From contig NC_134026.1 in assembly GCF_964204645.1 (NCBI RefSeq), forward strand, positions 25,128,650-25,192,649: a stretch of DNA of 64,000 nt, written 5' to 3'. A program made the translations under genes and the position numbers. The stretch comes from Tubulanus polymorphus (taxonomy: Eukaryota > Nemertea > Palaeonemertea > Tubulaniformes > Tubulanidae). The notes under the pieces are model-generated. The model made no database searches, was not told the DNA's origin, and worked only from the letters and a program-made list of their open reading frames with translations. Shown piece by piece: positions 1-12,446 of this stretch (the first letter of the stretch is position 1; each line of letters starts with the position of its first letter).

Positions 1-7
1 AAACACT

Positions 8-1658
8 ATGGCCGGAACTCGAGATATTGAGGGGAGAATTTCTCCCATAGACATGCTAAAGTCACCAAATTTGACTAAAATATGTGCACCGATGGTACGC
101 TACTCAAAGTGAGTTATTGTCTTCAACTTGGAGTGATATCTTGACCTATGCCTACAGCATGTACAGGGAGGTTTAACCTGCAAACGGGATATGCAGGCTT
201 TACCTATAGAGCGATCATGGCTACAATGGGTAATTTTTTAAAGCTTTTACCATTTATGTGATTTGTTTTAATAAGAGCTTTTTGCTGTTCATCTTTTTCA
301 GACTTGGGTTCCGAACCCTTGTGAAGAAGTATGGTTGTGATCTCACGTTTACACCAATGATAATATCTGACGCTTTTATACAATCAAAGAAAGCAAGAGA
401 TAGTGATTTCACTACTAACCCTGGTACAGCCTTCCATTCATCTATTCACTTAGGATCAAGAAAGTTTTTACAGCCAATAGTTAGTTATGTCGTTTTTTAT
501 TTTAGATGATCGTCCCTTAATTGTTCAATTTGCTTCAAAGAATGCCACTGAACTAGCTACTGCTGCCGAAATTGTAGTTCCGTAAGTCATGTGGTCGTCA
601 TTAATGTGTAGGCCTATTTACTATTTGAAATGTGAAATGATATCTACCAACTTAATGTTACTTTCATCCACAGATTCTCTGATGGTGTGGATTTGAACTG
701 TGGTTGTCCACAAAGGTATATTTATGTTTAACAGTAATAGTGACAATATTGGATTGTGTGTGGTAATACATGTACTGGTAATGTAGTTAAGTTTCATTGA
801 TTTTTAGATGGGCAATTGCGGATGGCTATGGGTGCTGCTTATTGAGAAGCCCAGATTTAATTAAAGATATGGTAACGCAAGCAAGAAACAGGGTTCCAGC
901 TGACTTCACTATATCGATCAAAATTCGCATAGATAAGGACATGAGGTATTTCAACTTGAAATCTGTAGAACACACCACGTTTGAATTTCTCTGGGTTAAC
1001 TGACTAGAATGTTACTCAATTATGCTCATATTCATCGATCAGGAAAACTGTGGACCTTTGTCAAAAAGCTCAAAGCGCTGGTGTATCATGGATTTCAGTT
1101 CACGGACGGACTAAAGATCAGCGGCATCAACCTGTCGATTACAGCACAATCAAAACAGTAAAAGATAGTCTGGATGTACCGGTTGTTGCTAATGGTGATA
1201 TAAAATCGATCTATGATGCGAGGAATGTTCAGAATCTCACTGGAGTTGATGGCAAGTTGTTCTTAGTTGTTTTGGATCATTACATCAAAAAGTACAAAAA
1301 CAGTTTACCTCTGATCAATTTATTTTGATTATTAGGTGTCATGGCTGCAAGAGGTCTTCTGAACAACCCTGCAATGTTTGCTGGATATGATTACACTCCT
1401 ATTGAATGTTTAAAAGATTGGGTATGTTCTGAATTTTGCATGTGCAATTCACTCTAAAATGTATGTGATTAACAATTCAAAACGGTTTAATTGTAGGTGG
1501 ACATTAGTTTATCAGTTGGAACGCATTTTTCTGTATTTCATCATCATATCATGGAGATGTGTGAACAGCTGATGCCTAAATATGAAAAAAGACTATTCAA
1601 TACATTAAGCACAACGTCAGCGGTGTTAGAATATTTAAGAACCAATTATGGTGTATGA
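8..1658 (+). CDS. DUS4L: tRNA-dihydrouridine synthase 4-like (DUS4L), complete, 8 exons
   Basis: Flavin enzyme that reduces uridine to dihydrouridine in the D-loop of tRNAs (position 20a/20b in this family). Exons: 8–108, 302–423, 506–581, 674–715, 808–945, 1043–1251, 1336–1421, 1497–1658. All phases close to give 311 aa, close to the roughly 317 aa of the human protein. Family motifs appear in order: CAPMVRYSK near the N-terminus, then FTPMI, DLNCGCPQRWA (the catalytic-Cys loop), SIKIRI, VHGRTKDQRHQPVDY, VVANGDI and MAARGLLNNPAMFAGY. The ATG at 8 is the first in frame and gives a typical short leader; an upstream start outside the window is unlikely but cannot be excluded. Intron 6 uses a GC donor (ATG|GCAAGT at 1252), because only this junction joins VDG to VMAARG in frame. 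The 3' end faces TRPA1. Confidence 0.95.
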
Positions 1659-1784
1659 AAAACGTAAGAGTGATCTGTAGTTATCCAATTTCTTTATACA
1701 GCGGTAATGCATTTGTTACATAAGCCTAGCCATTTTATTTATTTGAATTCTTTCAATTTACTTCACAGATAATGTTTTGACATA

Positions 1785-1790
1785 AATAAA
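1785..1790 (+). terminator. Candidate polyadenylation signal of DUS4L
   Basis: AATAAA lies 127 nt after the DUS4L stop. The rest of 1659–2007 between the two stop codons is AT-rich 3'UTR-like sequence with nothing else recognised. A minus-strand AATAAA (1734–1739, TTTATT on +) is the likely TRPA1 signal. Confidence 0.55.
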
Positions 1791-2007
1791 TATTTTTGAA
1801 GTGCACATTTTAATCATGATAGAGCAAAAGTACATATACATATCCATATACATGTACATAAGAATTAGAATAGAGATTTTAGTATGAAGTGTACCAGTAT
1901 GTACTGATTTAGTTACTGATAGCATGAAGATGAAGATTGAGGTAGAGTTTATCTACGTGATTGACAGTTCATCTTGCTAATTGATGTTTCATACATGTAT
2001 TTATGAT

Positions 2008-5000
2008 CTACATGGCATCAAATTGTTTAACTTTTTGAATCTGCATCATAGAATCAGATAAATTGTCTGTCAAATGCGGTCCATCTCCTATTTTAAGCAT
2101 TTTGTTTTTTCCAATTTTTCCGAAACTTTTTTTCCAGTTGATGAGAGCATTTGTTGTCAGTGATCCTTCATCAGTTTCTTCAGCTTCAGTTTCAATTTCC
2201 ATCTTTTGAACTATAAGTCTCGTCAGGCTGTACTGTTTTTCAATTGTTGTTGTTAGATCCTTCAACCTAAAACATTATCCAGTTTCTTTTAAAAAAAAGT
2301 TCTTGGAAATCTTATACTAGATATTGTGATATTCAACTGTAAACAAAATGCTATAACTTTTCTGAGTTTTAATTTACCTGAGCTTTTGTTTGTACAGCTC
2401 TTCATAAATGATAGCCTGTTGACTTGATCGTAATTTTTCATCCATGTTCTGGTATTCATCAGCGTTTGTTTTCGTCTCCAAAGTAAATGGCATCGTAAGG
2501 ATGTACTGTAATGAGTAATGCTTCACGTAGAATAGAAAAATCTTTTTGTTTCTTTTAAATATGAAATATGACTCGATAGAAATGTACCTTAAGTATTCCT
2601 AAACATTCGTGTCCACGTCCATTTGGACCCACTTGATAGGTAACCTGATCACTTTTTTCAAGCCATTTTCTTGGTAACTTTCTTTCTAATTCGCTGTGGA
2701 AATCGGCCTTAAAATTAACCATCAGCGTGCTTCATATATTGGTGGGTTCATATACACTTATACTTGTACAATGTATATCCTTTTTAATTTGTATAATACG
2801 ACTTGAAAAATATCAAATGGGGGTCAGATTAATGTGGAAAATTGTCAGAAATAGATGTCTGCTTAAAAAACTGAACATTTTGAAAATCTGTAAAATATCA
2901 TGAACACTTGAAACTAATGAATAAAACTAAAGATTTATATACATTAAGGGTTATTGAACTACAATGTGTGAACAGTTCCGGAAAAATTTCTGTCAAAATA
3001 TTTTGATCCCCGTTTTATGCCATCATACATACATGAAGAGGGAAAATGTACAACTTCTATAAGCCTGTAAACTACCAATCTTTTGTAGCCAATGGGCACA
3101 AAGAATAGTCCTAGAAATATGATCTTGGTATCGTTGGTTTTCTCTTCATGTATCTTTGATGCCATGTACTTTGAATCTGAAGCTCAGAATTTACACACAA
3201 GCTCTGTTAAAATCTGAATTAATATTTCTGTGCGAATAGTGATTGTGATCGGTAACCGCCACTGTTATTTTACCTTGATGCAATCCATTTGGAAATATCA
3301 TATGACAAATCCTGGAATTTAGTTGTGAATGGGGAAAGCCAATATTGTAAAGATGTAAAAATAAATGTGAAAATTCTTGAGTTCATCAATCTGACCGCTG
3401 TTAAATTATCTGATCATATCAAAAGGATTTTGTTTCTCGTCTTACCTGAAGTGCTATTCTTTTTATCCGTGCATTCCTCTGGATACTATCAATATCCCCG
3501 ACAGCAAGACCGATCTAGATTCATAAATGAATAATGATTGTACGGTACTGAATTTTTTTTTCTTAAGTGATGTGGATGCCGAACTCTTAAAGATCTTTAG
3601 TCTTACCAACATATTCATCAGTAGAATTGGCATGAATAGCGTGAATACAACTAGCAGTATAGCGATGGCTGTTTGATGAGTGAAGTTCCGGTTTGAAAAC
3701 GGATCTCTGTTAGGTAGATATTCCATTATATCTTCCAACTGTACCATGAACATCCCCCCAATTCTAAACATAGCCCACGCTGGAGTCGCAAACCCGGTTA
3801 CAAATTTCTGCAAAAAAAGATCACGATTCCAGTTATATTGCCGAATGGTTTCTATAGGTATATACATGTACACATAGCCCTAAACTTACGTCAGGCATCG
3901 TTAAACTGTAGAAAGCTAAGCCAAATGCTACGAACAGGCCGAAAAAAGCGAACAACACTTCCAGCAGTGTTTTCAATATTTCCCAGTACATAACGACGTA
4001 AATACCAAATCTGTCCGATCTGAAGGAACATTATATGGTAATATGTTTCTAGCTAACGTATAATAAGTCTGCAAATTATGGGTTTTCTCGGTGACGCAAA
4101 CCTTTGGAAAAAGAGAAGCAAATTCACCCAAGCCAGGAGAACAGCCAATGCCCCGGAAACTGTCACCTGCGGGTTTTCTGCGCACAAATTAGGATCCAAC
4201 CTAACTATGAAGTATGTTGAAGCGCTAAGATACAAACACCACTCCAATAAGTTATTCAACCATTCCTGTAGGTACCGATATCTCTGAAAAGGAAAAAAAT
4301 CATTATCTTGTATACCCCTTGCGGCAATCTTTCTAATCACAATCATAAGAGAACTGAGCATAAAACACCGGCTCTCACTTGCTGCCACATTTGACAAAAT
4401 TCTTTGATGATGTTGAACGCACAGAATATCATTCCCAAGCACAAGAACACCGTTTCCTCAACGTCATTCGGACGAACCTATATAAATACCAGTACATATA
4501 GTTTTAAATGATTTACTAATTCTGCTTCACAAATCGATGTAATCCTGAGTCCAAGAACTTTTCACTTCATCATCCCTGAACATACGATTTTACGATATGT
4601 CGAAGTCGTGTTATTGGAATCGTCTTCTACACTGACTGTCACTCCTTTGTGCAAAATCACTACTGTTGTCAAAATTGCCAGAAACATCCAATAAACGAAC
4701 AAATTTGCGTAGTGGCACCACTTCCCATAAGCGTTCCTACAATTGGCCAAATTTGTTATTATAATTTGAAGCTCTAATTAGAAAAAAGATGAACAATATC
4801 TAGTTTATCAATGCAGAGACACAATAGTTCTCTGTTACCATTTCATATTCAGGTAATTCGCCAATACAGGATGTCCAAGGCACCCGATTCGTTGGAACTT
4901 AATCATCTTCTGAAAGATAAGGAAAAAACGGATAATGTTTTCTGGATCCACGAGTGTAGATAGTTTGAGACATTACTTAACCCAACATACATTCAGCGCA

Positions 5001-8000
5001 ATAAGTGGTGTATATTCCTCTCCCTTTTCTCGCAAATCAGTCATTTCGTGCATTGGTGTTTGCAGTAGGGTGAAATCGTAGTTCCACTGAAATCGATATC
5101 CATACCGGTACTTTTGTTAAAAGCTTCTATAAGTTTTAATTTCCGATATATTCATATTTTTAACTCACGGTGGAAACAGTTTTTCCGCATTTGTATTGCT
5201 CCTGCCTCACCAGAGTCTGGCATTGGTCGAGTGTAACCTGTAAATATCAAAGGTAAGATTATGGTTTTTCAAGCCATTTCGGAAAAAAATATGCACATTA
5301 GTAATGGAAACACATACCAAACATACATCGGGAAGTTCTTTGATAAGTCCAAGAAAAGGGGTCACATATTTCTGTGACGATAGTGCCATTGCTTCTTTCC
5401 ACCTGTGAAAATATGGAAAACGTTATGGGAAACTCGGTCAGTTCACCTGCTTAAGTCAAATTTTTCCATGTAGGAAGTATTACCTTTTATTGTGAATAAC
5501 GGCCAATCCGACATCGCTTAGTTTTTCCTGAACGACTAGATCAATGAATAAGTATCCATCATCATTATACACATCAAGTTGAACTCCTATATCTAATAAA
5601 AATGTGACGGCATCTGCATGGCCGTTCATGGCCGTGATATGCAAAGCGGTATTCTGAAAACGTACAAAAATGCCAAGATATGCAAAGTTTTCTGCATTTC
5701 ATTTTCATGTTCAAATGTCCCAAAACCACCTACCCCTACATTGTTCCTGCTGTTTAGAATATGGGAATGTACGCCGGCGAATGCCTTCATAGTCTTAACG
5801 TATCCGTTTTCTGCTGCGATGTGAAAAGGATTGTATCCGGAATAGTCCCTATGTAAATTTGGAGTTTGTTGTAGAATGAGCAAAACAAAAACAAAAATGC
5901 GTACCGATATGTATAAATAAAAAGAGTTAAACCAGGACTCAAAGGTTTGAAATGAATTGGGAGATTCACTGGCTCATCGGGATGTCAATTGATACCTCAT
6001 AAATATGGCCCCTCGTCTTAGCAGAAGTTGTACAACTTTGTAGTGTCCATTTTTTGCAGCCTTATGTAAAGCAGATTGTCCATGTCCGTCAGTTTGGTTT
6101 ATTATTCCTGGACCTTTCAGACTATCGAGCAACTTTTTGCAGGACTGATAACGACCATATCTGTAGATGCATTGGGTTGACGTAAACGTCAAAAGGAATT
6201 CATATTTTCAAACATTTACTTGATTTTGTACCGTTTATTGCGAGTATGCTTGAAAAAGCATAACTGCAGCAACCGGATGATCGCTGTTAGTTAATTACCT
6301 TGCGGCAAAATGAAGTGGTGATTCGTTATCGTTGTTAAGTAGATTCATTTCAACGCCGTGATTTATAAGTGTATTCAACGAGACTAAGTAACCGTGTTTC
6401 GACGCGTAGTGCAGCGGTGTGCATCCAAAATTATCTTTTTCATTAACCAATCTTTCCATTTTCTAAAATGACATTCTTATAACGAGTAACCCGGCAATTA
6501 AGGGGCGTGTAAATGATGGCGATGATTTACATGCTTGCCTAGTTCGCGAATCTCTTCGGCATTTAATCCTACCTGATTAATCCGAGGTCCTAGATTTGAT
6601 AAATTTACATGGTTGATAATTGCTAGGTGGATAAAGTTCCGTTTGTACTGGTCAGTCAACATGATATCTGCTCCTCTTTCTAGTAATATTTTTACCGCGC
6701 TACAGGCGTTTTTCGACATAGCTAATAACAACGGTGTGCGTTTGAACATATCCGCCGCGTTCACTTCAGCTCCCTGTAATATTTTTATATACTAAATGAT
6801 CTTCACCCTTTTGGTTATTTTCAAAATCTCGATATATCAACAAGCCAACCAATAGAATTAACCAATTAACGCTGATCACACAACTATAATGTATGTACTT
6901 CAAATTTCAGAATAAACCCCTGTTTCGTTCCCGGGTGGTTTCGGTGGGTTTGTTAGGGATACAGACTAAATCTTCCAACCAAATAAATAACAGGGAAAGT
7001 CCCTATTTTAAGACTTTAAGAAAATATTTTCATTATATATGCAGAAATAAATACGAAATATAAAACGAGATACTAAAACACATACTTTCTATAGTTTTAT
7101 CACAGGTGTATAAAACAGCATTAGCTTTATAGAATAATTTTGATTTGACACATTGAAAATTGTGATCAAAATTAATATCATCCCAATCTATTGATGAAAT
7201 GTCTAAGATTGTTATTTACCGAATCAACAAGATATTCAATTAGACCATAGTGGTCAAACATGGCGGCATGGTGCAGTGGTGTCATTCGCTGTTGGTCTCT
7301 ATAATTGATAGCGCATAGCATAGAATCACTGCAACGTAGGTTTAAAGCCTCCACCATAACTTTAACCATTTCTGTTTTACCCATGGCGCATGCCAAATGG
7401 AGGGGCGTGGATAAGTCTCCCTAGTTTATGAATAAATAAAATATTGTTTTTAGAATAAGATGGGTGATGGGAGTTAACTCGATGTGTACGATACTAGTTA
7501 CCTCATTTGTATCGATATCAGCGCCAGCCATTATACAGATTCTGACCACCTAGACAATATAAATCAACATGTATTTAAATATAGAATTCAATCTTTTGAG
7601 GAATTGTGTTTGAAATCAAAGAATACTGATGATTGCCTCCGTATTTCCACTGCTAACTGCAGAATGTAATGGTTTAAACCTCTCCACATTAGCGATATTA
7701 ACTATTTCTTGCAGCCGAATATCGTTTTCCCTACCTGCATGTGTGAACATATAAAAAAATGATAGAATGAGATTCTTCATATCATTATTTCTAGTTTGTC
7801 ACCGATTGCAACAACAAATTCTTGATATTTTGTTTTGTTAATGTCATTGGAGTAAATGTACCGAGTTTCAAGAATTCTTCTAAAACATGTATGGCTCCGT
7901 TATGTGCCGCGGCATGGAATGGTGTTCCACCCTTCTTACATTTAGCATATACGTTTGCATCGTTTTTGAGCTGGGGAAAAATAAACGAAAGAAGAGTGAT

Positions 8001-10369
8001 TTAGAAAGGGAATATGTGAGAATGATTTTAACGTTTTATGAATCAAACTTACAAGTATCTTCAGACACAAAACGTCATCATTACCAGCAGCCCTATGTAA
8101 GGCAATCGACGACGTTTCCCCATCGGGTAGATTTACATCCACCTCTCGGCATTCACACAATATCTATTGATACATTTGTGATATAAGACCAATCCGATAT
8201 TAATTTTGTGAATGAGGAATGATGAACTTTACAGGGTTTCTAAATTTGTAATCGTATTATATAACAATTTCTTTATGAAATCTAATATTACATAATTTTA
8301 CTCTTCACTCTGATTCTACAAATTCTTTACCTTCAAAACTTCTTCTTGTGAATTAGATGTCGCTATATGTATGGCGGCCATCTTTTTGTTATTCAGGATG
8401 TTTGTATTGGCGCCGTATTTAAGCAAGTATTTCGTGACTGAAACCTGGTTATTTTCAACAGCAACATGCAGCGGCGTATCCCCGATACAATCCTGAGCAT
8501 CGATGTCTTAAAAACACACAATTTGTCAAAATGAATCTATCGCGCATCGACGTTAGGCATAATTTTGTGCATGTTAATTTGTTATTATCTATCTATGATA
8601 TAAAATCTGTAATTCATCAAATATTCAACAAAAGAAGATTATGAATAGTCATAATCCACATGTTAATCTGCATTAAAACAAAAATTATGTATAATGAATT
8701 GCATCACCCACCGCTTCCATGGTTTACGCAGAAATCTATAATTGGTACATGTCCCTTCGCAGCGGCTATGTGTAAAACAGTACGTTTTTTCGAGTTTTTC
8801 GTGTGTATCAACGAATTATTCTGGTTGTAACATCTCTCCAGTTCCACTAAATTCCCTACATTTGCGAACTTGAAAGGAAAATTTATAATGTAATATTGAA
8901 ATTGTTAAATATAGATTTAACAAGGAAAATACGCCTTATACCGTGTAATATGCGAAAGCTTGGCTCACATGACATGACCATCTTTTACCTTTGATAAAAC
9001 TGTATCATTTAATTGTAGAATTCATCATATCACTAGGTTCAATTTAAGATTCGTAGGCTTTTTAAAGTAAACATAATAAGTACAATATGTCATTTCCATG
9101 TTTTAGGGTAGTTCACTAGTAATGGATTTACCTCTTGTGTTAACAGTCCATGAACCAAAATACGATAATGGAAAGATGTGAACGAGAGAGCAGATTTAAT
9201 AATAGTTCTGTTGATTTTTCTGTTGACAGATATTCTATTTACATCGCGTTATGATATAGTGTGACTAAGCGTTTTACTTCACACACATACAAATGGTTGT
9301 TGGAAATTGCCATTGGCTTTTAAATGGGTAGTAACGTTTGTCCCATTAGTTCGCGTCGCAGCCATCATCGCGTAATCTGATTCACAAAAATAGCGAAACG
9401 TTATTTCACGTAATCACGTAATATTCACTCCTTTTATGCTTAGTATTCTTATCGATATTGTAAGAAGGTTCACTTTCGTCTAGTTATTTCAGTCTTTTGA
9501 CAAACCTAAGTACCAATTTCCGTTTAGGTCGATTTTAATGCTAATGCTCATTTCTGCTTTGTAGTTGTTGCTTCAGTATACGGGTGTGAAACGAATATTA
9601 CGTTACATTTACAGCAAATCATCCCGCATGTCTTATGGAGAACTGTTTACGTGACAATATGAATTCAATTTTCAGACAACAGGTATCTCTGTTGATCTAT
9701 TTGTTTAGCTTACAACCGCATCGGATCGGGAAAGGGGTTTATTGACATCACTAATGTAACCATTACGTAGAGTTTTATCCATCAATTTCACGGCATCGAT
9801 TCACGTTTAGGAATCATTTTAGTCGCTCTCCATCCAACACCAAATCGGACAACTGTTTGTCCATTCCCATAGAATAATGTTAGAGATAAAATAATTTCTA
9901 TCCCCAATGGTACAGTGTGCTCCATTGATTACTAGTGGATGTTTATATGATTTCCGATTGCTTTCCATATTTATCAAATGATGCCCAATGGGGAGCTGAA
10001 TACATCCCTGACATAATCAACGAATACAAAGAAAAACATCACAATTTCTGGCTTCCAACCTCCTTGCTTGTTCACGACAATTTAACGGATCTTTATCCAT
10101 CTAATAGGCTGACGATGTAAGCTGAAACTCCTTTGGGTCTTCAGAACGTATTATCGTTAAAAAAATCTAAAAGAATATATATAGTTTAATGTAGAAAAAT
10201 CATAATTTACCTTGAATAAACGTAATGGACTATCGGTGAGCATACATGTTTCATCATCCCCCAAATCATCAATTTCAATATCCCTTTTGGGTGAAAATTT
10301 TCCCGGTTTCACCAGAGAAGCAAGAGATAAAAAACTCCTTCGTTTAGCCATTTTGCATTCAAAAATCAC
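2008..10369 (-). CDS. TRPA1: Transient receptor potential channel TRPA1, complete, 26 exons
   Basis: Non-selective Ca2+-permeable sensory cation channel of the plasma membrane. Exons in transcript order (given low–high): 10211–10369, 8712–8868, 8331–8506, 8053–8163, 7862–7970, 7637–7734, 7502–7549, 7220–7420, 6531–6773, 6299–6462, 5996–6160, 5740–5848, 5484–5653, 5318–5402, 5169–5237, 4991–5086, 4839–4909, 4586–4736, 4379–4477, 4102–4283, 3890–4019, 3607–3807, 3446–3514, 2588–2707, 2378–2505, 2008–2266; 1189 aa. The N-terminal half (about 55–640) is a long run of ankyrin repeats (DNFGCTPLHYASKHG, GQSALHKAAKNGHYKVVQLL). Then come the linker cysteines, six membrane segments (about 745–1000, S1 WMFLAILTTVVIL), the S6/TRP-like NMLIGLAVGDI, and a C-terminal coiled coil ending LTRLIVQKMEIETEAEE, which matches vertebrate TRPA1. 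A second in-frame ATG at 10351 gives MAKRRSFLSL and may be the true start. Intron 6 has a GC donor. The long first intron (8869–10210) shows nothing else. Confidence 0.95.
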
Positions 10370-11074
10370 CTCAGCTTCGAATCAGTCTTAATTTTCAAGT
10401 TTCATCACCAAAAGTGCTGCTTCTTGTCACTGTGGTAAACCTGATGCAACTGGCAACACGCAAATACGCAAATACGCTGCGTCAGTTGCTTCAATTTGTA
10501 GGTGGATTGTTCGTAATCAATGATCAATATTGGGGGACACTACTATTATTTGCTGTTGTCCCAATGGACCTGTATCTACATCGTCACACACACACACATG
10601 ATCCAATTCATTCAATTTGGCATCACTTAAAAAAATCAACATCAGTATGATGTTGTTTACGCATTGACAACCACGATGTTACCTCAGGCCAACAGACGCA
10701 TCGGACATCTGATGGTTTATTAGATCATTAAATTAGTACCTCCGAGATGGTGTATACGTGGTCTGGCTTTGGTCTAAGAGATCAAAGACTAATCTAAGAC
10801 CAATTTAGTTCTTTCACTCTAACGATTTAAGACTAGTCTTAAGATTGAAGATTGCTTTTTGGACGAATGGAATTGAATGTCTCGTGTGTGCTTCTGTCCC
10901 GTTCAGAGGAGCACCCATGAAAACCCTGAACGCTGCAATGAAGGATACACTGCATTATTGGTTGTCTGGTATCCTGTCTGAACTCAAGTGGTCCTTTAGC
11001 ACAGTTACTAATAGTCGAAACGAAGAATTTCTGCAAGGTTCGTGGTGGCCTGCTACCGCGCCGGGTGACTATAA

Positions 11075-11109
11075 GGTTATCGAGCTGTATCAGATACAGC
11101 TCGATAACC
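11075..11109. repeat. Near-perfect 35-bp palindrome (17-bp arms, 1-nt spacer)
   Basis: The arm GGTTATCGAGCTGTATC at 11075–11091 is followed by one base and its exact complement at 11093–11109. It sits in a locally GC-rich block unlike its surroundings, which suggests a mobile-element remnant; no terminal repeats or transposase were identified. Confidence 0.85.
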
Positions 11110-11691
11110 CAGTGTTGAAAGACTTCCCCGGTCTGCTATTCCCCAAAAACCAATCACTTCTACGCCATAGCCAAGACCGCCGGCTCTTCCCGGGGAGGAC
11201 GACCGAACATAAGACAAACAGTCCAACGAACTACATGGCGGAGTGTATCCCTTAGTTACGTCGATACAGATATTTTCGCAAGATGGCGCAGGGGTAGGGC
11301 TTGATATGAAATACGACGACGAATTCTTGAGAAATTAAACTACTTTATTTTGAATGAATATTTTTGAAATTCACGATTGAATGATGCAGTATGTAAAGGA
11401 ATGTGGAAAACAATGACAAATCTCGTAAGATGTTTACTCAGATTATATTTTAGAAACTGCTGATTAAAAAAGCCACCTTGGGACATCATCAACGTCTGTT
11501 TGCAAAATGTTAATCAAATTAGAAAGAAATAAAGAAGAAAAATATATAAACAATCACATGAACCGTAAATGTATCCTCCTCAAGCTGAAATGTATGATCT
11601 CAGTGGCCTTCGGGTGATTTTACTGATAGAAATTCTTATAGAACTTTGTATATACTGATATCTTTCTGTTGTGTTGATAACACGTGATATT

Positions 11692-11952
11692 TCATTTGCT
11701 AACGAACGTATTGGCAACCTGCCTTACAAACACGCGTGTGCGATTCAATTTTTGACCGACCGAATGAAATGTATAAGGTAAGTCTTCTTTGATCTCAACG
11801 TCCGGATATTGTCCTCGTATGTCCGCAGCCCCGCAGAGTGCTGCAATAACCATCCCGCATTGAAAAACGTTTTTGCAGTGATCACAAACGTAATCTTGTT
11901 TTTGAGTACAGACTACGAAGCAATGATAAAGAAACATCAGTATCCTCAACAT
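11692..11952 (-). CDS. Possible small secreted cysteine-containing protein (uncertain)
   Basis: An 86-codon single-exon frame with a hydrophobic N-terminus (MLRILMFLYHCFVVC) that could be a signal peptide. It is followed by a cysteine cluster (VCDHCKNVFQCG, then AALCG) and a charged C-terminal half with one N-glycosylation sequon (NRT). I do not recognise the family. It lies alone in a gene-poor region between TRPA1 and IFT74, with no clear promoter and no splice partners. It could be a real small secreted peptide gene, one exon of a larger gene, or a chance frame; length and composition alone do not decide. Confidence 0.25.
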   Translation of the reverse strand: MLRILMFLYHCFVVCTQKQDYVCDHCKNVFQCGMVIAALCGAADIRGQYPDVEIKEDLPYTFHSVGQKLNRTRVFVRQVANTFVSK

Positions 11953-12446
11953 AAATTTACCATTAAGGACTAGAATTAAACTGTTGAATTACATTGCTAA
12001 TTAGTAGATTGTGTGTTGTCTACTAATTGAAAATCAGAACGTCACCACTCGAAATCATCTACTTTTCCATATTCATTCTTCTAATATAAGCTGGATTTCT
12101 TTCTCCGAAGCTTTGCGACCTTTTCACTACCCATCGACAATCACACAACAAAAAATGCATTTTGATTTCAAACCTTTGATATCTTTTGGCGGGACGATCA
12201 GTCCGCTCCTCGGTCATCAATCATGTTTTAATGACTAGTTCAAATATATATCAATATCTTAAACAAATAGCCGAATTCTTTTACCGCCAACGCTTTGCAT
12301 ACGGCGGTTGCTTTTTATTGTAAAGACGGACACCAAGAAAAGATATTGTATGGATACGGTCAACAATTTGATAGCATACAAGAACTAAGATAAGTGTAAA
12401 ATCCCACAATAATTGAATGAATGACTAAAAAGTTAATTGAAATATA

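Noticed and set aside
10827..10842. 16-bp palindrome TTAAGACTAGTCTTAA
   Set aside because: Short, and embedded in a run of AAGACT-like words; not distinctive enough for a functional claim.
10845..11255. 136-codon frame on + upstream of TRPA1
   Set aside because: It runs through the 35-bp palindrome in a GC-rich repeat-like block. No recognised domain, so more likely repeat debris than a gene.
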